Below are positions 8,773 to 17,034 of a stretch of DNA of 64,000 nt, in pieces. Source of the DNA: DASVLX01 sp036384655 (GTDB lineage Bacteria; Actinomycetota; Actinomycetes; Mycobacteriales; Pseudonocardiaceae); NCBI GenBank assembly GCA_036384655.1, contig DASVLX010000084.1, positions 6,996 to 70,995 of the forward strand. Reading direction: 5' to 3'. The notes below the pieces were generated by a model. It was not told where the DNA came from, did no database searches, and saw only the letters and a program-made list of their open reading frames with translations. Position 1 is the stretch's first letter. Every line of letters starts with the position of its first letter. The translations under genes were made by a program, and so were the position numbers.

Positions 8773-9243
8773 TCAGCTTTCACCGGTCTTCCGCAACGAA
8801 TCCGACACCTTGGCCTCATTCTCCTGGTAGTTCTTCATCGCCTGCGTGTAGGCGTCGATCTGGTTCTGGTAGATGTCCCTGAGCTGCAGGTACGCGCTGG
8901 CGAACTGTTGTGCCACCTGCAAATTCCACGCCGCGATGACCTTCGCACCCGGGGTCGAGCCCAGCTTGTAGTGCTGCGTGACGATGTCGACATCGGCTTG
9001 GCCATGCAGCCACTCTTGTTGGGCGAACTGGTAGGCCTTGATCATCTCTTGGGCGGCTTCGGGGTTGATGCTGAACTTGCCCGAGGTCGCGGCGGCCTTG
9101 AGATCCGCAGACTGCTGCACCTGCGCCTGGACCTGCTGGGCGAAGTTGGCGGTGTAGTTCGCCGAGACGGCGTTCGGCTCTAACGGGACGCCGAGACCTG
9201 CGTCGACCGGCTGCTGCCCTGGCCCACCCTGCGAGCTCGTCAT
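8773..9243 (-). CDS. Small helical protein of the ESX-type operon
   Basis: This 156-residue protein has no signal peptide or membrane segment. It is Gln/Ala-rich and predicted helical, with a W-L-H-G turn (EEWLHGQ-like, around residue 75) and two long amphipathic helices. That resembles WXG100-type proteins without matching a family I can name. It is the first gene of the four-gene operon. Its stop is followed without a gap by the ATG of the lipoprotein gene. A role as a secreted partner or accessory protein is inferred from neighbours only. Confidence 0.6.
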   Translation of the reverse strand: MTSSQGGPGQQPVDAGLGVPLEPNAVSANYTANFAQQVQAQVQQSADLKAAATSGKFSINPEAAQEMIKAYQFAQQEWLHGQADVDIVTQHYKLGSTPGAKVIAAWNLQVAQQFASAYLQLRDIYQNQIDAYTQAMKNYQENEAKVSDSLRKTGES

Positions 9244-9370
9244 GAGTCCCTCCCCAGTTCTACGGTCAGTACCGCAGGTTACTGGTTCAAGACCATCCGA
9301 AGGGTGAGATTCAACAAACTAGACCTACTCAACGCAACGTGACGACACACACAACTGCCCCCGGACACGT

Positions 9371-9407
9371 CTGTGGACCCGACCGCGCGTCATGGTCGGG
9401 TCCACAG
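9371..9407 (-). terminator. Hairpin terminator after the DUF397 gene
   Basis: Perfect 14-bp arms (9371-9384 and 9394-9407) enclose a 9-nt loop, 10 nt beyond the stop of the minus-strand DUF397 gene. They separate it from the promoter region of the ESX-type operon (9244-9370). Confidence 0.7.
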
Positions 9408-9416
9408 AACTCTGTG

Positions 9417-9602
9417 TCACGCCTGGTTGGTGGCCTTCACGCTGGTGGCGAACCGCTGCCAGGCGGCGGGGGCGAAGGCCAGCGTGCCGCGGGCACGGTT
9501 CTTGGTGTCCCGCACCAGGAACGCCGTCGGGCCGGACACGCCGACCTCCACACAGTCGCCGCCGTCACTGCCGCTGTAGCTGGACTTCCGCCAGGTGGTC
9601 AC
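9417..9602 (-). CDS. DUF397 domain protein
   Basis: This 61-residue protein opens MTTWRKSSYSGSDGGDCVE, the hallmark of DUF397, and ends in a FAPAAWQRF segment. The GTG at 9602 overlaps the stop of the XRE gene by 4 nt (GTGA). That start is preferred over an ATG at 9623, which would add seven non-conserved residues and a 25-nt overlap. DUF397 proteins accompany XRE/DUF5753 regulators in many actinomycetes (for example the BldB/WhiJ-type systems of Streptomyces), probably as interaction partners. Confidence 0.88.
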   Translation of the reverse strand: MTTWRKSSYSGSDGGDCVEVGVSGPTAFLVRDTKNRARGTLAFAPAAWQRFATSVKATNQA

Positions 9603-10426
9603 GTCTCGGACCCTTCCTTCCATCGCAGTGCCGCTTCCTCGATGAGTGCCAGGGAGGCGCCGCCGGTAAGCGCTTCCATCCGGAGCGTATCGAACAGCAC
9701 CACCATCGTGGCCGCCATCTGCGGATGTTCCACGGTCTGCCCTCCGAAGCCGGTCTCCAGATGCAGCATGACCGGCGGCTCGTCCATCTCGGCGAGCACG
9801 AAGGCGCCCAGCAGCCCGGCATGGGGACGGTCACCGGGGATCACCTGGATGTTGATCCTCGGCCGGCGAGCCAGCTCGGCCAAGCGCTCCATCTGCGCAA
9901 ACATCACCGCGGGTCCGCCGATGTCCCGATTGAGTACATGCTCGTCGAGCACAGCCCACAGCCAGGGTGGGGCAGGCTCTGTGCGGTTGAGCATCGCTTG
10001 GCGCGAGATCCGTCCTTCGACTCGGTCCTGGACAACCTGCTCGCTGACGCCGGGATGAGTCTCCAAGATCGCTCGCGCGTAGTCCTTCGTCTGGAACAGG
10101 CCGGGAACGAGCGTGTGTTGGAAGGTCTTCAGTGTCAGCGCCGCTTGTTCGTAGGGATAAAACGGTCGAAAGCCCGTCGAGAAGGCCACACCGCGTATCC
10201 GTTCCTCCAGTCGTGCGAACGTGCCTGGCGCGTCGAAAGCCTTGTCGAGCAGGGCCGCCTGCTGGCGGGTCGGCGCACGGTACATCGCCTCGATGTTGCC
10301 GATCGTCGACTCGCTGAAGTTGATCATTTTGGCCAGCTCGTCGCGCTTCCAGCCGCGTTGCTGGCGCATCGCCTTGAGTTCCTCCGCGAACAGCTTGCGA
10401 TCCGGGTCGTCCCGCCCAGGAGCCAT
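9599..10426 (-). CDS. XRE-family transcriptional regulator with DUF5753 domain
   Basis: The 275-residue protein has an N-terminal helix-turn-helix (residues about 13-65, ELKAMRQQRGWKRDELAKM then SESTIGNIE) and a C-terminal DUF5753 effector domain (from about residue 100, with VPGLFQTKDYARAIL and the later GAFVLAEM). The ATG at 10426 is preferred because AGGTGAG sits 5 nt upstream; the GTG at 10432 would lie on top of that site. It forms a two-gene unit with the DUF397 protein. Such pairs regulate development and secondary metabolism in streptomycetes. The target here is unknown. Confidence 0.9.
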   Translation of the reverse strand: MAPGRDDPDRKLFAEELKAMRQQRGWKRDELAKMINFSESTIGNIEAMYRAPTRQQAALLDKAFDAPGTFARLEERIRGVAFSTGFRPFYPYEQAALTLKTFQHTLVPGLFQTKDYARAILETHPGVSEQVVQDRVEGRISRQAMLNRTEPAPPWLWAVLDEHVLNRDIGGPAVMFAQMERLAELARRPRINIQVIPGDRPHAGLLGAFVLAEMDEPPVMLHLETGFGGQTVEHPQMAATMVVLFDTLRMEALTGGASLALIEEAALRWKEGSET

Positions 10427-10513
10427 GTGCACTCACCTCACGCAGTCGTAACTTGACGCGCACGGTACTGCACTCAGGGCGACGATCGGTGGATCTGAAG
10501 CGACGACTCGCCG

Positions 10514-12532
10514 TCAGCCGGCGCCCAGCGCGCCGAGCAGATATGCCAGCAATACCACCAGAAACACGTACAGCAGATAGAGGTTGACGTTGCCGGACTG
10601 GATCGGCGTAGCGAGCCTCGCGATCCGCCGCACGGCGGCCACCACGGGTAGATAGAGGTACCGCTGAAAGAGTGGCGTGATCTGAGTTTCGTAGTGCACC
10701 GGCCCGGAGCGTCCGGCCGGGTCGTCGGAGGCGCGTCGCACGGTCACGTCGGGCCGGTACAGCCCGTCGAACGTGACCCGCACCGGCGACGCGAACGTCA
10801 TGGCCGAGTACTGCATCCGAGGCCGGAACGACAGGATTCCGCCGTCCCAGACGGGCACGATCCGGCTGGGCGCGGCCGGCCGCCTGGCGCGGTAGATCAG
10901 GATCGGCACGATCAACACCGCGATCATGAACACCGCCAGATAGGTGGGCGAGAACGCGGAGAAGTCGGTGTGCGCGGGAATCACCGTCAGGTTCCCGATC
11001 AGCAACTGGGGCAACAGGTCCACCGAGGTCACCGTCCGGACCCCGCGCCCGAGCGCGGTCAGCACCAGCGGCGCACCCAGCGACAGCGCGACACAGCAGG
11101 CGGCCAGGATGCCCGGCCCGAGCACGGGTTGGCCATGTTCGGTGGCCTGCGCGGCATCACGGGTGCGGGGCATGCCGAGGAACGGAATCCCGTACGCGCG
11201 CACGAAGGCGTTGATCGCCAGGCCACCGGTCAGGCCGAGGAAGGCGGCGGCGGTGACGATGAGGATGCCGACCAGGTGACTGGGAATCCGGAAGCCCTGG
11301 AACAGCCCCTGGAAGATCAGCCATTCGGACACGAAACCGTTGAGCGGCGGCAGGGTCGCGATGCCGAGCGTGCCGATCATGCTGATGATCGCGCTGCGCG
11401 GCAGCCGGTGGATCAGGCCGCCGAGCCGGTCCATGTCTCGGGTGCCGGTGGCGTGCTCGATCACGCCGGCCTCCAGGAACAGCAATGTCTTGTAGGCACC
11501 GTGGTTGGCGACGTGATACAGCGCGGCGAGCATCAGGAACGCGCCGAGCAGCGGCTCGTGGAAGGCGGTGAAGGTCTCGCCGGCGCCGACCGCGGTGATG
11601 ATGACGCCGATGTTCTCGATCGTCGAATAGGCCAGGAACCGCTTGATGTCCCGCTCGGTCAGCGCGTAGAGGATGCCGATCACGGCGGTGACCGCGCCGA
11701 GGCCCATCGTGACCAGGCCCCACCATGCCGGGCCGGGACCGAGCAGTTCGACGGCGAACAGCAGGATCCCGTACACGCCGAGCTTGACGATCAGGCCGGA
11801 CAGGAACCCGGAGCCGTCGGCGGGGGCGATCGGGTGCGCCTCGGGCAGCCACACGTGCAACGGAACCAGGCCGGCCTTGAACCCGAATCCCAGCAGCGCC
11901 AACAGATACGCCGCATCCCGCGTTCCGCCGGAGAGCTGATCCGCGTGCGCCGCGATCACCGCGAGGTCCATGCTGCCGGTGCCGGCCGAGACCAGCACGA
12001 ACGCGGCGATGATCAGGCCAAAGCCCACTTCGGACAGTGCCAGGAACCAGAACGCGCCGGCCGGCACGCCATCCCGGCGGTGGTACCGCAGGATGAGCAG
12101 ATACGACAGCACCGCCATCGACTCCCAGGCGACCAGGAACACGATGACCGTGCCGGCGATCAGCAGCACCAGCGAGGCCAGCACCGCCAGGTGATAGACG
12201 ACCAGGTAGACGGCGGTGCCCGGGCCCGGGTGGTGGTAGCGCGGCGAGTAGCCGGCGATGCCGATCGCGACCAGGCCGAGCAGCGCGACGAACACGCCGG
12301 CCAGCGGCGTGGCGCGGAGCGCGAGCGTGCCGACCACGTCGTTGCCGCCCAGCGTCACCGAGGACGGCTGGCGCAGCAGCAGTTCGACGCCACCGATCAG
12401 GCCGGCGACGCCACCGAGACCGCCGAGGGCGGCGGACAGCCACAGCCCGAACCGGCGGCCGGCCAGCAGCCCGGCGAGCGCGGCGACCAGCCACAACGCG
12501 GCGGCGATCCCCAACGGCGTCCAGACGCTCAT
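10514..12532 (-). CDS. hyfB: Hydrogenase-4-type membrane subunit B (NuoL/M/N-like antiporter subunit), Ehr complex
   Basis: This 672-residue multi-pass membrane protein (about 14-16 helices) belongs to the proton-translocating Mrp antiporter/NuoL family. Visible signatures are the Lys/Glu-bearing helices AWESMAVLSYLLIL, FGFKAGLVPLHVWLPEAHP and RFLAYSTIENIG, and NHGAYKTLLFLEAGV. A conserved C-terminal tail with two further helices is of the HyfB/HycC type. The ATG at 12532 overlaps the preceding gene by ATGA. It is the last gene of the seven-gene operon. It would pump protons or Na+ in response to electron flow through the soluble arm. Confidence 0.88.
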   Translation of the reverse strand: MSVWTPLGIAAALWLVAALAGLLAGRRFGLWLSAALGGLGGVAGLIGGVELLLRQPSSVTLGGNDVVGTLALRATPLAGVFVALLGLVAIGIAGYSPRYHHPGPGTAVYLVVYHLAVLASLVLLIAGTVIVFLVAWESMAVLSYLLILRYHRRDGVPAGAFWFLALSEVGFGLIIAAFVLVSAGTGSMDLAVIAAHADQLSGGTRDAAYLLALLGFGFKAGLVPLHVWLPEAHPIAPADGSGFLSGLIVKLGVYGILLFAVELLGPGPAWWGLVTMGLGAVTAVIGILYALTERDIKRFLAYSTIENIGVIITAVGAGETFTAFHEPLLGAFLMLAALYHVANHGAYKTLLFLEAGVIEHATGTRDMDRLGGLIHRLPRSAIISMIGTLGIATLPPLNGFVSEWLIFQGLFQGFRIPSHLVGILIVTAAAFLGLTGGLAINAFVRAYGIPFLGMPRTRDAAQATEHGQPVLGPGILAACCVALSLGAPLVLTALGRGVRTVTSVDLLPQLLIGNLTVIPAHTDFSAFSPTYLAVFMIAVLIVPILIYRARRPAAPSRIVPVWDGGILSFRPRMQYSAMTFASPVRVTFDGLYRPDVTVRRASDDPAGRSGPVHYETQITPLFQRYLYLPVVAAVRRIARLATPIQSGNVNLYLLYVFLVVLLAYLLGALGAG

Positions 12533-13020
12533 CGCTTTTCCTCCACAAAGGACATCGCGGAGACCTTCTCGGACAGCCGGCCCACCGCGACCATCAGCGC
12601 CTGCAACAGCGCCATCGGGCTGGGCGGGCAGCCGGGCACGAACACGTCGACCGGGATGACCCGGTCGATCGAGCCGTGCGTGATCGCGTCGGTCGGATAC
12701 ACCCCGCCGAGCGCGCAGCCGCCGATCGCCAGCACGACCTTCGGGTCCGGGGTGGCGTCGTAGGTCTTGAGCAGCGCGTTGTCGAACGCGCGCACCGCCG
12801 GCCCGGTGACCATCAGCATGTCGGCGTGCCGGGGCGCGGGCGTGAAGAAGAACCCGAGCCGGTGCAGGTCGTAGTGCGGCGCCGACAGCAGCCGTATCTC
12901 CTGCTCGCAGACCGCGCAGGAGCCGGTGTCGATGGTGCGGATGTGCAGGCTGCGGCCGAACAGCTTGTGCACCGTGCGGCGCAGTTCCTCGGCCTCGTCC
13001 TCCAGCAGTGTCTCGGTCAT
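12529..13020 (-). CDS. hyfI: NuoB/HyfI-like [4Fe-4S] small subunit
   Basis: The 163-residue protein keeps all four cysteines of the proximal/N2 cluster of the NuoB/hydrogenase small-subunit family: C35 and C38 (SCAVC), C102 (GGCALGG) and C131 (PGCPPSP). In the complex it relays electrons to or from the large-subunit active site. Both ends overlap neighbouring genes by ATGA. An intact small-subunit cluster next to a large subunit without metal ligands (13361-14854) means that electrons can arrive but not at a NiFe centre. Confidence 0.9.
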   Translation of the reverse strand: MTETLLEDEAEELRRTVHKLFGRSLHIRTIDTGSCAVCEQEIRLLSAPHYDLHRLGFFFTPAPRHADMLMVTGPAVRAFDNALLKTYDATPDPKVVLAIGGCALGGVYPTDAITHGSIDRVIPVDVFVPGCPPSPMALLQALMVAVGRLSEKVSAMSFVEEKR

Positions 13021-13361
13021 GACGGACTCCCTCCGCGCAGCGGAATGCGTTTGACCAGTTGTTCCCGGGCGGTGGCGGCCAGCTCGAACATGTCGCTGGC
13101 GCTGACGGCGTCGGGCGCGGCGGCCAGGCAACGCCCACAGCTCGTGCAGGCGCCCACGTCGTAGACGAGCGTGTCGTCCTCCCGGCGCAGCGCGCCGCTC
13201 GGGCACACCGCGACCAGCTCGGCTACGACGTCGTTGGTGAGCGCGTCGGGATCGAAGCAGGGCGGGGTGGGCAGGTCGAGCGTCCACCGGTCGGGCTCCT
13301 CAAACGGGTAGCGGGTGGTGACCACGCCCCGCCGCACGCCATGGGCGAACCACAGAACCAT
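13017..13361 (-). CDS. Ferredoxin-like subunit with a single remaining 4Fe-4S site
   Basis: The 114-residue protein corresponds by position to the HyfH/NuoI polyferredoxin. Only one cluster can be built: C72, C75 and C78 (CTSCGRC) plus C53 (VCPSG). The first CxxCxxC is absent, and the Cys after the second motif is Ala (LAAAP), so the second cluster is lost. C35 lies outside any motif. ATG 13361 shares a base with the stop of the large-subunit gene. The loss shortens the usual electron wire by one step or means that another protein docks here. Confidence 0.75.
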   Translation of the reverse strand: MVLWFAHGVRRGVVTTRYPFEEPDRWTLDLPTPPCFDPDALTNDVVAELVAVCPSGALRREDDTLVYDVGACTSCGRCLAAAPDAVSASDMFELAATAREQLVKRIPLRGGSPS

Positions 13362-14854
13362 CAGCGAGCCCTCCCCGCGGCGGTCAGCCAGAAGCTGGCC
13401 TCGATGATCGGTACGTCGGTGAACACGTTCTGGGAGCGGACCGCGTCATCGAAGGCCCGCCAGTCGCGCACGGCGGCCGGCCGCAGCCGGGCCCGCGTGA
13501 TCCGGCCGTGCTCGTCCAGGTCGACCCAGGCCAGCGCCTCGCCCCGGGACGACTCGGCCCAGCCCAGTCCGCTGCCGGCGCGACCGGGCGGGTCGACCGG
13601 CTCGGGGGTGTTCGGGCCGGGCTCGGCGAGGTGGCCGATCAGCCGGGCCGAGGCGTTGATCTCGGCCAGCATGACCTGGTAGCGCGCCATCGCGTCGCCG
13701 GCCGCGCGGATCTCCGGCAGGACGGGGTGCACGTCGTACGGCGGTTGCGGGTGGTCCCGGCGGGTGTCCAGGGACAGCCCGCTGGCCCGCGCGACCGGAC
13801 CGACCAGCCCGAGCCGGGTGGCCTGCTCGCTCGTCACGATCCCGGTGGACTCCAACCGGTCCAGGAACGAGTTCGTGGTGTTCAGACCGTCGGTGACGCG
13901 CTGCAACTCACCGCAGACCGCCGGCAGTGCGGTGCGCAGCGACTCCAGGTCGACCGGCCGGCTGACCCCGCCGATGTCGACCACGCCGAACAGGTAGCGG
14001 TGACCGAAGATCGCGGCGTTGAGCCGCAGCAGACGTTCCAGCGCGATCTCGGCGCCGGCCTGACCGACCGACAGCCCGGTCGACTGGCAGAGCGCGACGA
14101 TCGCGGCCGCGTGGTTGTAGAGGCGCTCCATCTCCAGCGCGGCCGCGCGAACCCGGGTCGCGGCGAGCGACGGCGTGATGTCCAGCGCCTGCTCGACGGC
14201 CTGCGCGAACGCCCAACCGTGCGCGACCGCGGAGAAGCCCTCGGCCCGTTCGACCAGGAACAGCGCCCTGCGCGGGTCCTGGCCGCGCAGCCGGTACTCG
14301 ATGCCGCGGTGCTTGTGCCAGGTGAACAGGTAGAGGTCGACGACCTCCTCGCCGCTGGTCACCAGGCCGTAGTAGAGCGACTCGAAGCCGGCGGCGCGGA
14401 CCGGGCCGAACGGGAACTCGAACGCGTGGCCGGCGACGGACAGCGACGCGCGCACCGGTCCGGCCTCCTCGGCCGGCGCGTGGCCCAGGCGCGGGAAGTC
14501 GGGTCCGGCGTGCGGCGGCAGGGAGAACCGGTTGAGCGGCTTGCCGCCGGCCGGCCGCAGCCCGAACTGTTCGTAGATCTCGCATTCCTCCACGAACGCG
14601 GCCGGGTCAATGTCCGAAAGGGACGGATACTCCGGGCCCGGGATCGCGGTCTCGGTCATCGTGTACCTGTTCTCGTGGTCCACCGCCCAGACCATGTGCA
14701 GCACGGGTTCCCGGTCGGGCCCGATCGCGGCGAACATGTCCGCCAGCCGCGCGGTCGCCGTCATCCGGTGCACGGCTTTCTGCAGCGCGTCAACCGGAAT
14801 CGGGACGCGCGGCACGTGGTTCCCGGCGGTGATCTCCTCTTCCGCCCTGGTCAT
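13361..14854 (-). CDS. hyfG: HyfG/HycE-like large subunit lacking NiFe-binding cysteines (NuoCD-type)
   Basis: The protein is 497 residues: a NuoC-like N-terminal part to about residue 140 and a NuoD/hydrogenase-large-subunit part after it. Where NiFe enzymes have ER-x-CGxC, this protein has VERAEGFSAVAHG (201-213). Where they have DPCxxC, it ends ASFWLTAAGRAR (486-497). All four Ni/Fe ligands are therefore missing and H2 chemistry is not expected. From memory, mycobacterial HycE (Rv0087) and other Ehr complexes share this. The ATG at 14854 overlaps the hyfF-like stop (ATGA). The true redox partner (quinone, sulfur compound or other) is unknown. Confidence 0.88.
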   Translation of the reverse strand: MTRAEEEITAGNHVPRVPIPVDALQKAVHRMTATARLADMFAAIGPDREPVLHMVWAVDHENRYTMTETAIPGPEYPSLSDIDPAAFVEECEIYEQFGLRPAGGKPLNRFSLPPHAGPDFPRLGHAPAEEAGPVRASLSVAGHAFEFPFGPVRAAGFESLYYGLVTSGEEVVDLYLFTWHKHRGIEYRLRGQDPRRALFLVERAEGFSAVAHGWAFAQAVEQALDITPSLAATRVRAAALEMERLYNHAAAIVALCQSTGLSVGQAGAEIALERLLRLNAAIFGHRYLFGVVDIGGVSRPVDLESLRTALPAVCGELQRVTDGLNTTNSFLDRLESTGIVTSEQATRLGLVGPVARASGLSLDTRRDHPQPPYDVHPVLPEIRAAGDAMARYQVMLAEINASARLIGHLAEPGPNTPEPVDPPGRAGSGLGWAESSRGEALAWVDLDEHGRITRARLRPAAVRDWRAFDDAVRSQNVFTDVPIIEASFWLTAAGRAR

Positions 14855-16323
14855 GAGACCGCTCCGATCGAACCGAGAATGGCGGTGTGCAGGCCGTCGG
14901 GTATCCACAGGCCGAGCACCAGAAGTCCGACCAGGCCCACCACCAGCGGCACGGCGGCCAGCACCCGCTGTCCGGTGCTCGCGTAGACGCGGACCGGCCG
15001 GTCCGACGCGCCGAGCACCATGCCGGTGGTGCGGCGGGCGAACGCGATGAACGCGATCACCAGCAGCAGCAACAGCACGCCCGGCAGCCACGGACCGCCG
15101 CTGGCGAAGCCGGCGCGCAGGATGGTCAGTTCGGACAGGAACAGCCCGAACGGCGGCGACCCCAGGATGGCGAGGCTGGCCAGCAACAGGATCGCGCCGG
15201 TCAGCGGCAGCGCCGAGAGGATGCCGCGCACCCTGCCCGCCTCCCGGGTGTGATAGCCGAGCACCACATCGCCGCTGGACAGGAACAAGACGGCCTTGCC
15301 GATCGCGTGGTTGAGGGTGTGCAGCAGCGCCCCATACAGGCCGAGCTGGCCACCGAACCCGAGCGCGATCGCGATGATCCCCATGTGCTCCACGGACGAG
15401 TACGCGAACAGGCGCTTGAAGTTGCCGGCGGTCACCAGGAACAGCACCCCGATCAGCACGGACGCGAACCCGAACGCCAGCATCACGTCCTGCACATGGG
15501 CGGCGCCCAGGCCGACCTTGGCGATCGCCAGGAACCGGATGATCGCGTACATGCCGGTGTTGAGCAGCGCTGCCGACAGCATCGCGCTGGCCGGGCTGGG
15601 TGCCTCGGAGTGCGCGTCGGGCAGCCAGGTGTGCATCGGCGCGAGACCGACCTTGGTGCCGTAGCCGACCACGGCCAGGATGAACGCCAGCCACAGGCTT
15701 GGATGCGACAGTTGCGCGGCATGCTCGAACAGATACGGCCAGGTCAGCCGCAGGTTCGCGGACAGCGGCAGGCCGGTGCCCGAGTAGAACAGGAACAGCG
15801 TGCCGACCAGGGCGATCGTGACGCCCAGCGACGAGATGATGACGTACTTCCACGCCGCTTCCAGCGAACTCGCCCGCGCCTCAAGGCCAACCAGCACGGC
15901 ACTGGCCAGTGTGGACGCTTCAATGAGGACGAACAGCATGCCGAGGTTGCCGGTGCCCAGCGACGCCAGCATCAGCGCGGCGAACGCGCCGAAGAACCCG
16001 AAATACAGCCGCACCTGCAGGTGACTGAGCTGTAGTTCTTCTTCGGCGCGCAGGTAGGACGCCGAGCCCAGCGACGCGAGGAACACCACGATCGCGACGG
16101 TGAACAGGAAGAACGCGCTCAGCCCGTCCACGTAGACGAACCCGGCCAGCGCGGTGAACGAGCCATGCGTGACGGTGTGCACGAGCACCCACACGGCCAG
16201 CCCGAGCGAGCCCGCGGACGCGACCACCAGCGTGTAGCCGGCGGTGCGGGCATGCGCGCCGAACGACGCGGCCACCGTGGCGGCCAGCGGCAACGCGGCA
16301 AGGACAAACAGGATCGCGGTCAT
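14851..16323 (-). CDS. hyfF: HyfF/NuoL-N-like membrane subunit (HycQ type)
   Basis: The 490-residue membrane protein has about 14 helices and the antiporter-family signatures: VLIEASTLASAVLVG, VGYGTKVGLAPMHTWLPDAHSE, KRLFAYSSVEHMG and NHAIGKAVLFLSSG. These carry the conserved Lys, His and Glu residues of the proton channel. ATG 16323 overlaps the hyfE-like stop by ATGA. It is the second antiporter-like subunit of the operon, so the complex could translocate ions at two sites. Confidence 0.87.
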   Translation of the reverse strand: MTAILFVLAALPLAATVAASFGAHARTAGYTLVVASAGSLGLAVWVLVHTVTHGSFTALAGFVYVDGLSAFFLFTVAIVVFLASLGSASYLRAEEELQLSHLQVRLYFGFFGAFAALMLASLGTGNLGMLFVLIEASTLASAVLVGLEARASSLEAAWKYVIISSLGVTIALVGTLFLFYSGTGLPLSANLRLTWPYLFEHAAQLSHPSLWLAFILAVVGYGTKVGLAPMHTWLPDAHSEAPSPASAMLSAALLNTGMYAIIRFLAIAKVGLGAAHVQDVMLAFGFASVLIGVLFLVTAGNFKRLFAYSSVEHMGIIAIALGFGGQLGLYGALLHTLNHAIGKAVLFLSSGDVVLGYHTREAGRVRGILSALPLTGAILLLASLAILGSPPFGLFLSELTILRAGFASGGPWLPGVLLLLLVIAFIAFARRTTGMVLGASDRPVRVYASTGQRVLAAVPLVVGLVGLLVLGLWIPDGLHTAILGSIGAVS

Positions 16324-16994
16324 CCGCGCAGCCCTCGCAGTTCCTCCGAGCTGGCCTCCGCCAGTTGGCGAGCCAGGCCGGACACGAACACGACCATGAT
16401 CAGCACGCCGGCGACGATGTCCAGGAAGATGCCGGCCTCGACGATGAACGGGAACGTCGCCACCAGCGTGATCGCGCCGAGGAAGACGCCGTTCTCCACC
16501 AGCAGCCAGCCGATCAGTTGCGCGACCGTGTGCCGTCGCACGACCATCGCCAGGCAGCCCAGCAGGATCATCGCGGTGGACAGCGGCACGACGGCGGACG
16601 CGAGCAGCCCCTGCGGCAGCAGGTTCGGCCGGATCACCAGGTAGGAGAACGCGGTCAGCGCGCCGCCGATGATGATCGCGGTGGACAGACCGGTGGACAT
16701 GGCCACGTCCCGTTTGAGTTCCAGCCGGTCGATGAGCAGCCGGCGGGTGGCGACCGGGATGCCGATTCCCTTGATCAGCAGGGTGAGTCCGGCCAGCACC
16801 CACAGCTCGATCCGGCCGAACTGGAACGCCACCACACCACAGGCGATGGCCAGCAGCCAGGACTGCGCGCCATAGTAGGTGACATAGCGGTTGAACAGTT
16901 TCGAGCCCAGGCAGCCGAAGGCGCACAACAACATCAGCACCCCGCACAGGGCCAGCAGCACCCCGGCGGCCGAGGTCGCGGTCAGGCTCTCCAT
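16320..16994 (-). CDS. hyfE: HyfE-like membrane subunit (HycP type)
   Basis: This 224-residue protein is highly hydrophobic with about seven transmembrane helices. The C-terminal third (WLLVENGVFLGAI) resembles NuoK, as in HyfE. The N-terminal half (residues 8-75) contains two helices and the GRIELWVLAGLTLLIKG segment typical of HyfE/HycP. ATG 16994 has GGGAGA upstream and is separated from the hyfC-like gene by 40 nt, the only real gap in the operon. Confidence 0.85.
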   Translation of the reverse strand: MESLTATSAAGVLLALCGVLMLLCAFGCLGSKLFNRYVTYYGAQSWLLAIACGVVAFQFGRIELWVLAGLTLLIKGIGIPVATRRLLIDRLELKRDVAMSTGLSTAIIIGGALTAFSYLVIRPNLLPQGLLASAVVPLSTAMILLGCLAMVVRRHTVAQLIGWLLVENGVFLGAITLVATFPFIVEAGIFLDIVAGVLIMVVFVSGLARQLAEASSEELRGLRG

Positions 16995-17034
16995 ATCGTC
17001 TCCCGGGAAATCTCCATGGGTCTTCTCCCCTGTG

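Noticed and set aside
10694..12763. 689-codon plus-strand open frame over the hyfB-like gene
   Set aside because: It is an antisense shadow. The composition (Arg, Gln, Asp, Gly) has no hydrophobic core, while the opposite strand encodes a full antiporter-type membrane protein.
13361..14854. Annotation as a true NiFe hydrogenase or formate hydrogenlyase large subunit
   Set aside because: Both cysteine pairs that bind the NiFe centre are absent. No hyp maturation genes or formate dehydrogenase occur in the window.
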